Origin: Erigeron canadensis
Taxonomy: Eukaryota > Streptophyta > Magnoliopsida > Asterales > Asteraceae
NCBI RefSeq assembly: GCF_010389155.1
Contig: NC_057768.1
Coordinates: 12,832,501 to 12,896,500, forward strand
Length of the DNA: 64,000 bases
Reading direction: 5' to 3'
Shown here: positions 11,333-23,774 of the stretch, one piece after another
Layout: every line of letters starts with the position of its first letter
Numbering within the stretch: the stretch's first letter is position 1
Made by a program: the position numbers and the translations under genes
Notes under the pieces: model-generated
Database searches by the model: none
Told to the model about the DNA's origin: nothing
Seen by the model: the letters and a program-made list of their open reading frames with translations, nothing else

Positions 11333-11773
11333 ATGGCTACTCGTGAAGCGTTGGCTCTGGGTACTGATACAAGACCTCCAGTTCTTTATCGTGGTAACTA
11401 TGGACTTTGGAAGAAAAGGTTCATGGATTATGTGGAACGTCAGATTAATGGTCACATGCTTAAGGATTCAATCATGAATGGACTTACTATGCATCGTCAT
11501 CCTACTACCGGTGCTATTTTGACTCCTGATCTTTTGAATGCCGAACAAAGAGATCGTACTGCTGCTGACAACAGAGCTAGGTCATGCTTGTATCAAGCAC
11601 TTCCTGATGAGATCTATGGCTCAGTTGATTCTTATGACACAGCAAAAGAGATTTGGGATGAAGTTGCTAGACAAATGGAAGGTGCTGATGTATCCTCAAC
11701 AATCCGACTAACAAATGTCTTAACTGAGTTTGACAATTTTCAGAAATCACCAAATGTCTTAACAAAGGTCTGA
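11333..11773 (+). pseudogene. Copia gag, N-terminal domain only
   Basis: The ATG opens 146 codons. The translation has the copia gag signature (NYGLWKKRFMDYVE, then CLYQALPDEIYGSVDSYDTA and KEIWDEVARQMEG), which forms the capsid N-terminal part (UBN2/DUF4219-like). It stops where full-length relatives continue through the rest of capsid, a CCHC zinc knuckle and an aspartic protease, all absent here. The end is at a deletion junction: the 12-bp AAATGTCTTAAC occurs at 11713-11724 and again at 11752-11763, and after the second copy the sequence changes frame into the pre-integrase region. A truncated capsid could still be made, but not a working polyprotein. Confidence 0.8.
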
Positions 11774-14700
11774 GTCATAACTTGTTCAGTGTTGGACAGT
11801 TCTGTGACAACAACCTTCAAGTTCTTTTTCGACAATCTCTGTGCAAAGTCCAAACTCTAGATGGAATTGATATCCTATGCGGAGATCGTGAAGCTAATCT
11901 TTTCACAGTTAATCTTGATGATAACCAACCAACTGATAATATATGTCTTGTTTCAAAAGCTACTTCGAAAAATTCTTGGTTGTGGCATAGAAGGCTTTCT
12001 CACTTGATTTATCAAACCATCAATGCTTTAGTCAACAAGCAACTTGTTGAAGGCTTGCCTGACTACAAGTATGAGAGTGAGCATGTCTGTCCTTCTTGTG
12101 CAGTTGGGAAGATCAAAAGAACTTCTCATAAACCAAAGAAAATTCCACACACGTTGGCACCTCTTCATTTGCTTCACATGGATCTTTGTGGGCCTATGAA
12201 AGTACAAAGCAAAAACGGGAAGAGATATATTCTGGTTATCGTTGATGATTATTCAAGATACACTTGGGTCAAGTTTCTTGCTTTAAAAGATGAAACAACT
12301 CAAATTTTGATCGATTTCATCACTTCCACTCAAGTGAATCTTCAACTTCCAGTCCGTTATATCCGTTCGGATAACGGTACTGAGTTCAAAAATGCCATCT
12401 TCGATGAATTTTGCAAATCAAAAGGCATTAGTCACCAATTCTCTGCTGCTCGTACCCCGCAACAAAATGGTGTCGTTGAAAGGAGAAACCGTACGCTGGT
12501 GGAAGCAGCAAGGACAATGCTTGCTTATTCCAAGTTACCATCAAATATGTGGGCTGAAGCTGTTGACACTGCCTGTCACACTCAAAATCGGTCCATCATC
12601 AATCAGCGTCATGAGAAGACTCCTTATGAGGTTATTAACAAACGCAAACCCAACATCAATTACTTCCATATTTTTGGGTGTGTCTGTTATACCTTGAATG
12701 ATCGGGAAAATGTTGGAAAGTTTGAAAGGAAAGGTGACGAAGGTTACTTTGTTGGTTACTCAAAGACATCGATTGCATATCGCATCTTTAATCGTCGAAC
12801 AAACACGATTCAAGAAACCATGAATGTTTGGTTTGACGAGATGTCTGTCATGATATTTGAACAAGAAAGTTTGCTACCAACAATTAGTGATCCAAGTACT
12901 TCAAGTGCTTCCTCAAGGGCATCTACCTTAGCTTCAAAGTTCAAGAAATATCCAACTCCAACAAGTGAAGAGCTAGATATTCTTTTTGAAGAATTCTACA
13001 ATTCAAAACCGATTCAAGAAAAGGAACCTCAAGTCATCAATGAACCAATTCCGAACAATGATCCTATTCAAACAAATGAACCAGTTCCTGACAACAATCG
13101 TGAATCATCTTCAAATTCTTCAGAGCAAGAAGAATCATCTTCAAGTGATATTTATTCTCAAAAGAATGTTCAAGAACAACCTTCTCAAATCACCCAAACA
13201 ACAAATCCATCAAATACTCCAAATGTGTATGTACCACTAGATTTTGATCATCCAAATTTTGAGGAAAGAGTTCTTCCGAGCTATGATTCCATTTCTCAAC
13301 AGAACTCTGGATTTAATGATGATAATGTTGACATTCATCAACAAGATCCTCTTCCTCATGACAACAAGTGGTCGCGTATGCGCAAAGATCATCCTACAGA
13401 ACAGATCATCGGAGATCCACAAGCTGGTGTTTCTACCCATACTACAGTCAATGAGTGTCTTGTTGCACTTTCACTGAGTAACATCGAACCCAAAACAGTC
13501 TCTAAAGCTCTTTGTGATCCAGAGTGGGTTAAAGCAATGCAAGATGAATTAGCTTAGTTTGAGAGACTGAAGGTATGGAGATTGGTTCCAAATCCAAGGA
13601 AAGAAGAACCAATTCGCACCAAGTGGATTTTCAAGAACAAGAAGGATGAAAATGGAGTTGTAGTAAGGAACAAAGCTAGATTGGTTGCAAAGGGTTACTG
13701 CCAACAACCTGGTGTGGATTTCGACAAAACTTTCGCTCCTATTGCAAGAATGGAGGCCATTCGTATATTCTTAGCTTATGCCGCATTTAGAAACTTCACA
13801 GTGTTTCAAATGGATGTGAAGACAGCGTTCTTGAATGGAGAACTCAAAGAAGAAGTTTACGTGGAGCAACCTGAAGGTTTTGTTGATCCTAAGAAGCCAA
13901 ACCATGTCTACAAGTTAGACAAGGCTCTCTATGGTTTGAAGCAGGCACCCCGAGCATGGTATGATTCCTTAACTACTTTCTTACTCAAAGGAGGCTTTAC
14001 CAAAGGCACTATTGATCCTACCCTGTTTATTCATAAGCAAGGTAAGCATGTTTTACTTGTCCAAATATATGGTGATGACATTATTTTTGGGTCAACTAGT
14101 CAAACTTTTTGCCGAAACTTTTCATCTCTAATGGTCAATCATTTTGAAATGAGCATGATTGGGGAAATGAGTTACTTTTTGGGTTTACAAATCAAACAAT
14201 TACCAACTGGTATTTTTATATCACAAGGTAAGTACATAAAGGATATGTTGAAAAAGTTTGATATGACTACATGTTCTTCAATTTCAACCCTAATGGCTGC
14301 TCGTACAAACATTAATGCTGATAAAAATGGGAAACCATTTGACCAAAAGAGGTATAGAAGCATGATTGGTTCCTTGTTGTATCTTACAGGATCTCGCCCA
14401 GATATAATGTTTGCAACATGTATGTGTGCTAGGTATCAAGCCGCTCCGACTGATTTACATTACCAAGCTGTGAAACGAATTTTTCGTTATCTGAAGGGTA
14501 CACCCAATCTTGGTCTCTGGTATCCAAGGGATACTGGATTCAATTTAACTGCCTATTCAGATGCAGATCATGCAGGTTGTAAGCTTGATCGCAAGAGCAC
14601 ATCTGGTACTTTACAATTCTTAGGGGATAAGATTGTAAGTTGGTCATCCAAGAAGCAAAATTGTGTATCACTGTCAACAGCGGAGGCTGAATATGTGGCT

Positions 14701-15015
14701 GCTACTAGTTGCTGTGCTCAAGTGTTATGGATGAAGACACAACTTACTGATTATGGTCTGAAATATGATCGTGTCCCTATCTATTGTGATTCACAAAGTG
14801 TCATTCCAATTGCTGTCAACTCAGTCAACCACTCACGCTCAAAGCACATTGATGTGAGATATCATTTTCTCAAAGATCATGTTGAGAAAGGTGACATCGA
14901 ACTCTACTTCGTGGGAACTGACTACCAACTCGCTGATTTGTTCACAAAACCACTGAACGAAAAGAGGTTTAATTTTTTAATCTCTAAACTTGGTATGCTA
15001 AACCATGATCCTTGA
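11764..15015 (+). pseudogene. Copia pol: integrase, reverse transcriptase, RNase H, one stop
   Basis: The frame begins inside the pre-integrase region (GLSHNLFSVGQFCD) and runs to 15015 with a single in-frame TAG at 13555-13557, where relatives usually have Gln. In order: the zinc-binding His/Cys part (WHRRLSH then CPSC, about 11984-12100), integrase catalytic residues in HMDLCGP, RSDNGTEF and GVVERRNRT, a Ser/Asn-rich linker (about 12850-13400), reverse transcriptase ([21 protein letters not shown], and [10 protein letters not shown] in place of the usual YVDD), and RNase H ([33 protein letters not shown]). With no upstream protease and a stop in the middle it is inactive, but the catalytic residues are otherwise well kept, so decay is recent. 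Confidence 0.9.
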
Positions 15016-17806
15016 TTTACTTTACCATGGAAGGAATTCTTGATTCATTTTACAAAAATTATAAAAAGTTGAAAAACAAAAAAATCAAATACAAAAATAT
15101 AAAATTTTGAAAAATAACAAAAAGATTTTCTTTATTTTTTAAAGTGGCTTATGTAACCCACGAATAACCCGGGTTTCATACTTTTATTTATATCTTTGTG
15201 GTTTACATATACTCTGTATGTAACCTGTGCTTAAATGATGTATTTATTACTTCGTGGCTTATGCACACTCAGTGTATAACCCGTGCTTATTTGTGTTATT
15301 TATTTCATAATGGCTTGCATATACTCTGTATGCAACCCGGTTTTAAAAAGAAAAATTATTTATGTTTCAAAGTTGGAATAAATTCATGTTGTTATACATA
15401 TAAATTGATATAAGATAACGCGGAATTGAACGCCTTTGTGTACTTCCAAGTGGTCTTATATGAATGTATATGTGTAATATATTGGATTTTCATCATGATA
15501 ACATGAGTATCACAAGATGTTGATTGCAATTTTGTTGCACCTGTTTCAAAAACTCTCAATTGTTGATATGAGAAGCAAAGGATTGAACGCCTTTGTGTAC
15601 TCCTGAGTTGTCTCATCTTGAACAATTGATTGAGTTCACTTTTCATAAAACCTGTTTTGATTTCACACAAATCGTTTTTGCTGCACCTTTTCTATGAGTT
15701 TTTTTTTTTTATCTATCTTTGCATAGATTAAGGGGGAGTTTGTGATTTCAAATCTCTTTCAAAACTTCAAATGTTTTTTTAAAATTTCTTTTTCACATTT
15801 GATGATTTTTTCCCAAAATATTTTCTTCAATGGAAGTTCGGTGTTTAGTTTGCACATGAGCGACTAGGTTTTTCTCAAAATTCTACTCCATGAATTCATC
15901 AATGCCGATGAGTTCTAACCCCGGAGTTTTCACTTCTTTCAATAGATAGTGAGGGTATTTTTGAGTGATGATGAATTCATGCAACTAAGTTGGAGAGAGT
16001 ACAGTCGAAAAGTGAGAGGTTATGGTGATAATGTTGTGAAAAAAGGGTTAAAAGAATTGATACCCTTCTCTAAAATTCTCAAATCGTCGGGTAAAACACA
16101 TTTCTATCGGATGTCATTTGTTGATATCTCAGTATTGAAGAAGCCTTCATGGACCCAGTGAAGCGATGCACATCTTTACCTAACCACTCAAGTGTTTCTT
16201 AACAAATGCTTGTTTTATTTCTCACGGAGATTTTCTCATTTCTATTGACTCTTCATTTGGAAGACGTTGATATTGAAAAAGGGTGACACTCTGCTCCAGT
16301 CCCTGACTTCATTTGATCACTTTGTGTCTAGAGCTCTCGTGATTGATCATTAATTTGATCGTTATTCATTCTTTAGGACACATTTGCGTCATATCTTTGT
16401 GATATACATGCTTATCTTTGTGATATAGTCGGAACATTTGTAGTGATATCTTAATTGATATTTCACGATGATCAAATGGAAATCCTACCATTGCTAACAT
16501 CATTTCCAGCTTTGAACGTAGGTCTCATAATTGCATTTGTGTAATTATCGAGTTAACAAGAAGTCTATTGTGACCTTGGATTTTTTCCTAAAAAGTCTTT
16601 AAGGATAGTAGAACATGGTTATCGAACGCTTAGGTGACACTGACCATGGTTTACATTCTTTAAAGCAATCTTGAGGTTGGAAAGCCAAAAGACCAAACTA
16701 TGTTAGAGGTTTGCTTTGTGCATTTCTCGATGATACATAGGAAATCCGATAAATGGTATACATTTCTTTCGGTCATTTCATTAATTCTTTCGGTCATTTC
16801 ATTAGGATCATTCTTATCCTGTTTCTTTTCTCATCACCCCAACACAGAAAACACCAACACCATAATAAAATGCTTATACCAACAACTTCAACCTTACATT
16901 TTAGTCATCCATAGGGTTATTTGGGTTGGATTAATGGTTTGGGTTGATGAGTTGTTAGGTCATATATCTTTGTGTAAACACCAATGCGCTATGGATCTTT
17001 TGATTTCTTTTGACATTCTTTTCAATCAATGTTTGCATAATGACATTGGTTCCCAACATTGTCATTATGAGGGGGAGAAAATAGTATGATTAATTTTTGA
17101 TTGGAGGAGAAATTAGAATGATTTTAAGGATAAGAAGATCAAGATCAATAATGAAAGGATGCTCACTCAAGATGTTACAAAAAGTTCAAAAATGCTCCAA
17201 TCAAAGACTGTGATTACTCATGAATTAAGGAGGAGCATGATTACTTTCATAAAAGAAATTCCAAAACCTTATTGAAATGTTTACTCTCAAAAGTGTTCAA
17301 GACGGTGTGACAAAGATCAAAGCTTCAAAGGACAAAAGGCTGAAGATTCAAGACAAAAGAAGAAAAGCTTCAAAAAGAGTCTTCATCAGATTAAAGATCT
17401 TTAAGTCATACAACAACACTTTACCAAAAGCTACATTGCACACATCAAGGGGGAGAGTACATATTTCTGAAAAATTCATTCAAAGACTTCAAAGATTCGA
17501 AGATTGAAGAATTCAAGACAGGTTCATACCTTCCACATTTCAAAAGACAACTCTGATCTTTGATTCAACATTTCTCGAAGATTTAATACACACACACTCA
17601 TCATTCTCTGTTCAATAAGAACATTGAGAATCAACAAATGATTTAACTTCAAGAAGTCCAACACTAAGACTGAATCAAGTTCTCCAAAGACAATGAGAAA
17701 GCTTTGAAGACTTGTTTCAACACACCAATTGTCTTCACCACCGGGCTCATGAAATTCATTCCTACAAGACAAAACAACACGTACTTCAGACCTTACAATA
17801 TATCAC
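15016..17806 (+). other. Long 3' non-coding region of the copia element
   Basis: No supported coding frame lies between the RNase H stop and the polypurine tract. It holds the tandem array at 15144-15345, a direct repeat (GAACGCCTTTGTGTACT at about 15429 and 15586), and AAGGGGGAG-like purine tracts at about 15730, 17070 and 17450 that echo the functional one at 17807. Small frames at 16700-17089 and 17277-17507 show no domain. Confidence 0.6.
15144..15345 (+). repeat. 56-bp tandem repeats with a palindromic core
   Basis: Four degenerate units begin at 15144, 15198, 15254 and 15310. Each has TGGCTTA or a near match and an ACCCG/ACCTG tail. The second and fourth hold perfect small palindromes around ACTC (ACATATACTCTGTATGT, GCATATACTCTGTATGC). 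Confidence 0.8.
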
Positions 17807-17818
17807 TAAGGGGGAGAA

Positions 17819-18148
17819 TGTTAGAAATCCAAAAATAGTGATACATTGTAATTTAAGTTATGGACTTACTTGTTGTTAAGTCATGTGTTGATGATTTCTA
17901 AGATTGAGGGGCTAATTGTGATAATTAGCATAGTTGGTTAGTCTAGACTATAAATAGCCCTCAATTCCTTAGAAATCATAACCTTGGTATAACATTGAAA
18001 AACCTTGACACATTTTTCATACCATTACACCTGAATAACACACTTGATCCCAATTCTCTCTCAACACACACACAAACACCAAGAACACACACACACACTA
18101 AACCGCCATTGTTGATGTCAATTCGAGTGATAAAATCGTGTTGTTACA
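17819..18148 (+). repeat. 3' LTR of the copia element
   Basis: 330 bp, matching 9918-10247. It follows the polypurine tract AAGGGGGAGAA and is followed by AAAAG and the resumed Tat interior. Confidence 0.9.
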
Positions 18149-19941
18149 AAAAGTTAAGTCTCTTTAGGGTTTCCCTAAGTCTTAGGCTATAAGAGTCCAG
18201 GATGATTCTTTCCTTATTTACCGGACCTAAGTGATAAGCTCAAATCCTGAGTATATAGGGAAACAACTCTTACCTCGTTTATCCTCTACGGAAACCTTCG
18301 TTACGGACAGTCTTTGTGTCGTAACGTCCTACTGTTCTTTCGTGTGATAGGTCCTGCATACCGCTGGGAGGGTATGTCATCACAGAGTTTTATGGAACTT
18401 CCGCAAATTCAATCCTTGATAAAATATTGATTCTAGGACTTTTCAACCGGACCCCCTTCGGGGATTTTTAACTAGTAATCTAGCATGCTCCGTTTTCGTA
18501 AGTGATTCCGGAGTATGTGTGGGCCTTCCCATGTCGCCCTAGCCTTCCTTGATATTATGTGATGTTTGTGTTGTTTAACCAAAGTACATAGTCGCCGGTT
18601 TTGAATGAAGTACGATTGATTCTTTTGATGTAGCCTTCTTCGGCTTTCTTTTCAAATATTATTTCCCCAACGGTTGCATTTTATCTTCATTCTTCTGATG
18701 ATTCTAGGTCAACTCTGAGTTCCTCCAAGTTTCCTGCAGTATTTAGCATTCTATGTGTCGATATTTCGAATTCTGTGAGTACCACGACTTTGGTACCGAA
18801 GGCTTGGCCGAACAGTGGCGCTTCGTTTCGGAGTTATTTTGTTTGCTCAGAGGACCAAGGGGAGTTCGTCTACTCACCTCTTCGTAGCACGGATTGTTTG
18901 GAGACTATGTATCATAGGTGGTATGTGTACATCTATATGATGAAAGTTTCACACCTTTTGGCATCTTTTCCTCGTGGTTTTTTATGGCTGAAAAACTGAC
19001 GTGCTTCCTTAGTATGCCAGGACTAATCCTTGCGGTTCTCCCAAATATTTGCAACTTCTTTGGAAAGGTTAGTATAAGCGTTTTCACCTTTTGGGTAGTT
19101 TGGATAACGGTTCTTAGTGGTGGAGGTTATCCATAAATCCGGATCTCCGTTGCACGATCGACAAACAGAGTTACGTAGTCGGATGCTTCTTGTGAAATGC
19201 ATTCAGTTTTTTAGCTATGGGCTGGTGAAAATCTTTAAGGGGTTTATAAAGGTTTTAGGGAACCTTTAAGACCTTGAGTTACAAAAGGCCTGCGGATTGA
19301 CCTTCGGGATCTGACCTTCGCAAGCTATGCGCGGTCTGAGCTGTTTCTGGACCTTTGGATCCAAGCTTTGGAGGATCTGCGGGATCTAAGCTGCGAATGA
19401 ACCTTCGGAAATAATTCTATGTAAGGTATAAGGATGGGTTTGAGATCTAAGCTGCATATGGACCTTCGGATCTGAGGTTTATAGGATCTGTGAGATCTTC
19501 TTTGGAAGGTCTGCGAATGGACCTTCGGATACGAGGCTATGTAATGTCTTTGGATGGACCTTCGGATTTGAGGCTATATAAGGTCTGCGGGACCTAAGCT
19601 GCATATGGACCTTCGGATCTGAGCTTCAGAAGATCTGCGGATGGGTCTTCGGGGTGAGGCTATAGCATTACAAATGTTTTCCAATATAGAGGTTGCGGCA
19701 GCGAAAGGATCTTCAAGATACAGGGCAGGCATTCCTCCTCAGTCGTGATATTTTTATACCCTCTCTATGCATATGTAACCTCTTCTTTTGTAGGAAAAGT
19801 CAGACCTCAGGATGAATATTGAGGCCTTATTTTGACTAACCTTTGTAGGAAACGGCTTGGCAATCTATTACCCTTTGTAGCATAGCTCATTAATGGGGTT
19901 GTGTAATAATGATATGAGTCTTTGTGACCCACGTTCTTCGC
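18149..19941. repeat. Internal duplication, unit 1, right part
   Basis: This matches 21448-22675, except that the second copy lacks about 550 bp corresponding to 18363-18910, which holds the integrase relic. It contains degenerate minisatellite runs of GGACCTTCGGATCTGAG-type units at about 19290-19660. Confidence 0.75.
18560..18840 (-). pseudogene. Integrase C-terminal relic of the Tat element
   Basis: On the minus strand, from about 18840 down, short readable pieces appear: FGTKVVVLTEFEISTHRM, NLEELRVDLESSEE and FKTGDYVLWLN. They align in order with VYGTEAVIPPELSIPSH, NLNVIEERREV and FKSGDYVWRKN of the better kept Tat integrase at 30.7 kb. Stops interrupt it. It is the only trace of integrase in this element. 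Confidence 0.6.
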
Positions 19942-20033
19942 GGTACAAGGTGATTTTTGTAAATCATTGCGTTGGACTATTTCTAGCAACGTTAACTCTT
20001 CTATCATATTGATGCTGTTATCTTCTATTTGAT

Positions 20034-20436
20034 CTATTTCGACTGTCGATGTCTTCGATTTTTAATTATCATTGTATTGTAAGTCTTATTTCTTCCAAAT
20101 AAGTTACCTTTCCCATTTAAACTATGGACCTCTGTTGTTATCTTTAATGGAGATACCTGTTTTAATTTGTCAATCTCCAAGGGATTAGAATGTATCCTTT
20201 TGTTGCTATTATAATATCCAAGGAAGTTTCCTTCTTTTACACCGAATAAGCATTTATTCGGATTGGGTTGATTGCTTAGAGATTTCCAAAGGTCTCCCAA
20301 ATGTTTTATAAAAGGTTTTCTTCATCCCTACAATGTCATTCAAGTAAATCTCCAAGTTTCTGCCAATCTGTGTGGCAAATGCTTTGTCAACTAGGTTCCG
20401 ATACGCAGCCATTGCGTTCTTTAGCCCGGACAGCAT
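20034..20436 (-). pseudogene. Reverse transcriptase relic, copy 2
   Basis: This is the better readable of the two relics. The minus strand gives GLKNAMAAYRNLVDKAFATQ, then YLNDIVGMK and, in an adjoining frame, NPNKCLFGVKEGNFLGY and VHSLNGKGNL. These are the fingers-palm and thumb segments of a Ty3 reverse transcriptase. The YxDD box reads YLND and frames shift between the pieces, so it is dead. Confidence 0.75.
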
Positions 20437-21989
20437 CTTAATGTTTTAAAGGCTAAGTCTTCGTCGAAGGAGAGAAAAATGGGTTTGTGCCAGAATAGGA
20501 CCAAGACGTCTCATCTTTCACGATGCTCTATTCCTAATCGCAAGCATGTAAATTTGGCTAGTATTTACGAAGCATAGATTTTACAGTGATTTTCAGGGGG
20601 GTGGTGATTGCTTCCTAGGGTATTATTCTTTGAAGTAGAGGCTACGTACCAGTAATCAATCAGATATTTGTTAGACTTTCCTCCTGAGATCTTCTATTAC
20701 GATGGAAATGGGGTTATCGCCGGCCTCATAAACTATGAATATCAGTGTAGCATGATTATGGTGCTTCATTCCATAGCCTGTGAGGGTCAGCTGCTTTCCA
20801 CCCTCGATGATGCTTTGAAGCACGGTCTTTGTTACATAATCTTTGGCGCTGATCCACTATTCGATGCGAATCTTTTGGCTTTAGCGTACTCTTCGTTTCA
20901 AAGCCTTTGGGGGTGGAATGCTCTTCACTGCAACGCCTTTGGCGTGGCATACTTCTATCACGCAGTCTCATGGACCCGTAATTGCTCATTTATACTAGAC
21001 TTGTGTCATATGTTTGTAAGACTCTTGCCAGCGATCTTGAGATTGTGAAGTTGATTGGTCCTGTGATCTGCGCTCCTGAACCTGCTTCGTCGCGAATGGT
21101 CTCTGATCCTGGGCCTCCGCATTGTTGAGTGTGAAATCCTGGTACTTTTTCTTTGACTTTTTGCTAATACATTCAATCTTTTATATGTCGCATGTTGCAG
21201 CTTTAGGAGCCGTCTTTTTATGTACGTTTGCCCGTACATGGGGGTGTATGTTTAGGCGTCCCTGTCAGCTTGTTCCCTCTTTGTTTATTGAGGTTGTGGC
21301 CCTCCTTTTATATTGAGACAATTAGTCTTTTGCATTATCCCTGGGGGGACTTTTTGCTTATATTGAAATTGAGGCGCATAGCCTGATATGAATGCCTTGA
21401 GAGATCTTTAGGATTCTCCTTTTATAGAGAGAATTTATTTTGGAGGAAAAGTTAAGCCTCTTTAGGGTTTCCCTAAGTGATAAGATCAAATCCCGAGTAT
21501 ATAGGGAAACAACTCTTACCTCGTTTATCCTCTGCGGAAACCTTCGTTACGGACAGTCTTCGTGTCGTAACGTCCTACTGTTCTTTCGTGTGATAGGTCC
21601 TGCATACCTTTTGGCACCTTTTGGTGGTATGTGTATATCTATATGATGAAAGTTTCATACCTTTTGGCATCTTTTCCTCGTGGTTTTTTATGGCTGAAAC
21701 TGAGGTGCTTCCTTAGTATGCCAAGACTAATCCTTGCGGTTCTCCCGAATATTTGCACCTTCTTTGGAATGGCTAGTATAAGCATTTTCACCTTTTGGGT
21801 AGTTTGGATAACGGTTCTTAGTGGTGGAGGTTATCCATAAATCCGGATCTCCTTTGCACGATCGACAAACAGAGTTACGTAGTCGAATGCTTCTTGTGAA
21901 ATGCATTCGGTTTTTGAGCTCTGGCTGGTGAAAATCTTTAAGGGGTTTATAAAGGTTTTACGGAACCTTTAAGACCTTGAGTTACGGAA

Positions 21990-22410
21990 GGCCTACGGAT
22001 TGACCTTCGGGATCTAAGCTTCATAAGCTATGCGGGGTATGAGCTATTTCTGGACCTTTGGATCCAAGCTTTGGAGGATCAGCGGGATCTAAGCTGCGAA
22101 TGAGCCTTCGGAAATAATTCTATGTAAGGTATAAGGATGGGTCTTCGGACCTGAGGTTATGTAAGGTTTGCGGGACCTAAGCTGCATATGGACCTTCGGA
22201 TCTGAGGTTTATAGGATCTGTGAGATCTTCTTTGGAATGTCTGCGAATGGACCTTCGAATACGAGGCTATGTAATGTCTTTGGATGGACCTTCGGATTTG
22301 AGGCTTTATAAGGTCTGTGGGACCTAAGCTGTATATGGACCTTCGGATCTGAGCTTCGAAAGATCTGCGGATGGGTCTTCGGGATGAGGCTATAGCATTA
22401 CAAAGGTTTT
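21990..22410. repeat. Degenerate GGACCTTCGGATC minisatellite
   Basis: Many irregular repeats of GACCTTCGGATCTGAG and GGACCTAAGCTGCATATGG-type units. It is the unit 2 counterpart of 19290-19660. No readable protein is shared between frames. Confidence 0.65.
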
Positions 22411-23079
22411 CCAATATAGAGGCTGCGCGCGGCAGCGAAAGGATCTTCAAGATACGGGGCAGGCATTCCTCCTCAGTCGTGATATTTTTATACCCTATCT
22501 ATGCGGATGTAACCTCTTCTTTTGTAGGAAAAGTCAGACCTCAGGATGAATATTGAGGCCTTATTTTGACTAACCTTTGTAGGAGACGGCTTTGCAATCG
22601 ATTACCCTCTGTAGCATAGCTCATTAATGGGGTTGTGTAATAATGATATGAGTCTTTGTGACCCATGTTCTTCGCGGCGCAACCAGTTTGTGACGATGCG
22701 TAGTGTTGAACTTTTATCCCGTCGTAGGGATATATTACCTTGACCCGAATGTCATAAAAAGTATCAAGGTCGTTAATGCTTTGAGAGATGTAAACATATG
22801 GAACACGAAACATAGCTTGGAATATTTTCAGAACCCAGGGTTGCATGAGGGCATCAAGGAGATGTCCCAATATAAGAGCTCTTCAGATCTGGAGGCCTTG
22901 TAGGGTAATAGATAGATCTTTTAACTGCAAGGATATTTTTGGATCTAGATCAAATCCCTTGATTTAGCCGTCGTTACGGAGCACCTTAGTTGCGGAGAAG
23001 CCTTTGTGCCGTAGCGAACTACTGTACTTTCGTGATAGGTCCTTTAACAACCAGCTCCTTAACATCGAGATGATCTTTA

Positions 23080-23620
23080 AATCTTGATGCTTCAGGAGCC
23101 TTTGTTACGAATAACCCTTCGTGTCGTAGTGAGCTACTGTGATGGGTCCATAACATCAACATGATCTTCAAATCTGGAGGCTTCAGGAGCCTTCGTTACG
23201 GAGAAGCCTTCGTGTTGTAGCGAGCTACTATGATAGGTCCTTAATATCAAGATGAACTTCAAATCTAGAGGCTTCGAGTCGTAACAGAGATGTTTCTTAA
23301 GAAAAGGATCTCCAAACTGCGAAGAGATCTTTAGATCTGATGACTGTATGTCGCAGCAAAGATATTTTTTAAGAAAGGGATCTCCAAACTTAAAGGAGAT
23401 GTTTAGATCTGATGGTTGTGTGTCGCAGCAAAGACATTTCTTTAAGAAAAGGATCTCCAAACTGGGAAGTGATCTTCAGATCTGATGGCTGCGTGTCGCA
23501 ACATAGATATTGCTTTAAGAAAAGGATCTCCAAACTGAGAAGAGATCTTCAGATCTGATGGCTGCGTGACATAGCAGATAAGTCTTCTAAAAAAATGGGT
23601 CTCGAAACAGAGAGCCTGCG
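23080..23620. repeat. 72-73 bp tandem repeats near the Tat 5' end
   Basis: AAGAAAAGGATCTCC or a near match starts at 23299, 23371, 23444 and 23517. Each is followed by a GATCTTTAGATCTGATGG-like segment and a TCGCAGCAAAGA-like segment. Less regular related units extend left to about 23080. A TG microsatellite follows at about 23638-23658. Confidence 0.8.
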
Positions 23621-23774
23621 TAACGCACCGGACATATATGTGTGTGTGTGTGTGTGTGTATTTCAAAAGGGCATCTCCAAAAAGGGGGGGGGGAGATCTT
23701 CAGATCTAGAGGTTATGCTAAGTCACATGGAGGCACGAGACATGTATTGATTGGGTCCCATGGATGGCGCCAAA

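Larger units (their letters stand above)
9918..18148 (+). mobile_element. Complete copia retrotransposon nested in the Tat element
   Basis: Two 330-bp LTRs (9918-10247 and 17819-18148), a Met-tRNA primer site (TGGTATCAGAGC, from 10249) and a polypurine tract (AAGGGGGAGAA, about 17807-17818) define the 8.2-kb element. The flanking 5 bp are AGAAG and AAAAG, an imperfect duplication. It encodes a gag N-terminal domain, integrase, reverse transcriptase and RNase H, but the zinc knuckle and protease are missing and pol has one stop. Its long 5' leader carries a palindrome array, and the 2.8-kb 3' region carries tandem repeats. It interrupts the duplicated interior of the older Tat element. Confidence 0.92.
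19942..22675. repeat. Internal duplication, unit 2
   Basis: This is the second copy of the roughly 3-kb unit formed by 8505-9917 plus 18149-19941. The join to unit 1 is at about 19941, where sequence matching 22675 (CGCGG) runs straight into sequence matching 8505. It lacks the integrase relic. Confidence 0.75.

Noticed and set aside
12392..13477. Several 67-101 codon frames overlapping copia pol
   Set aside because: Shadows of the pol frame in other phases.
18995..19087. Short frames in the Tat interior (18775-19136, 21622-21840)
   Set aside because: Present in both duplication units but not conserved in frame ends or domains.
23134..23666. Minus-strand frames with repeated Cys/Lys-rich peptides
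   Set aside because: They follow the 72-73 bp minisatellite and carry no family motif.
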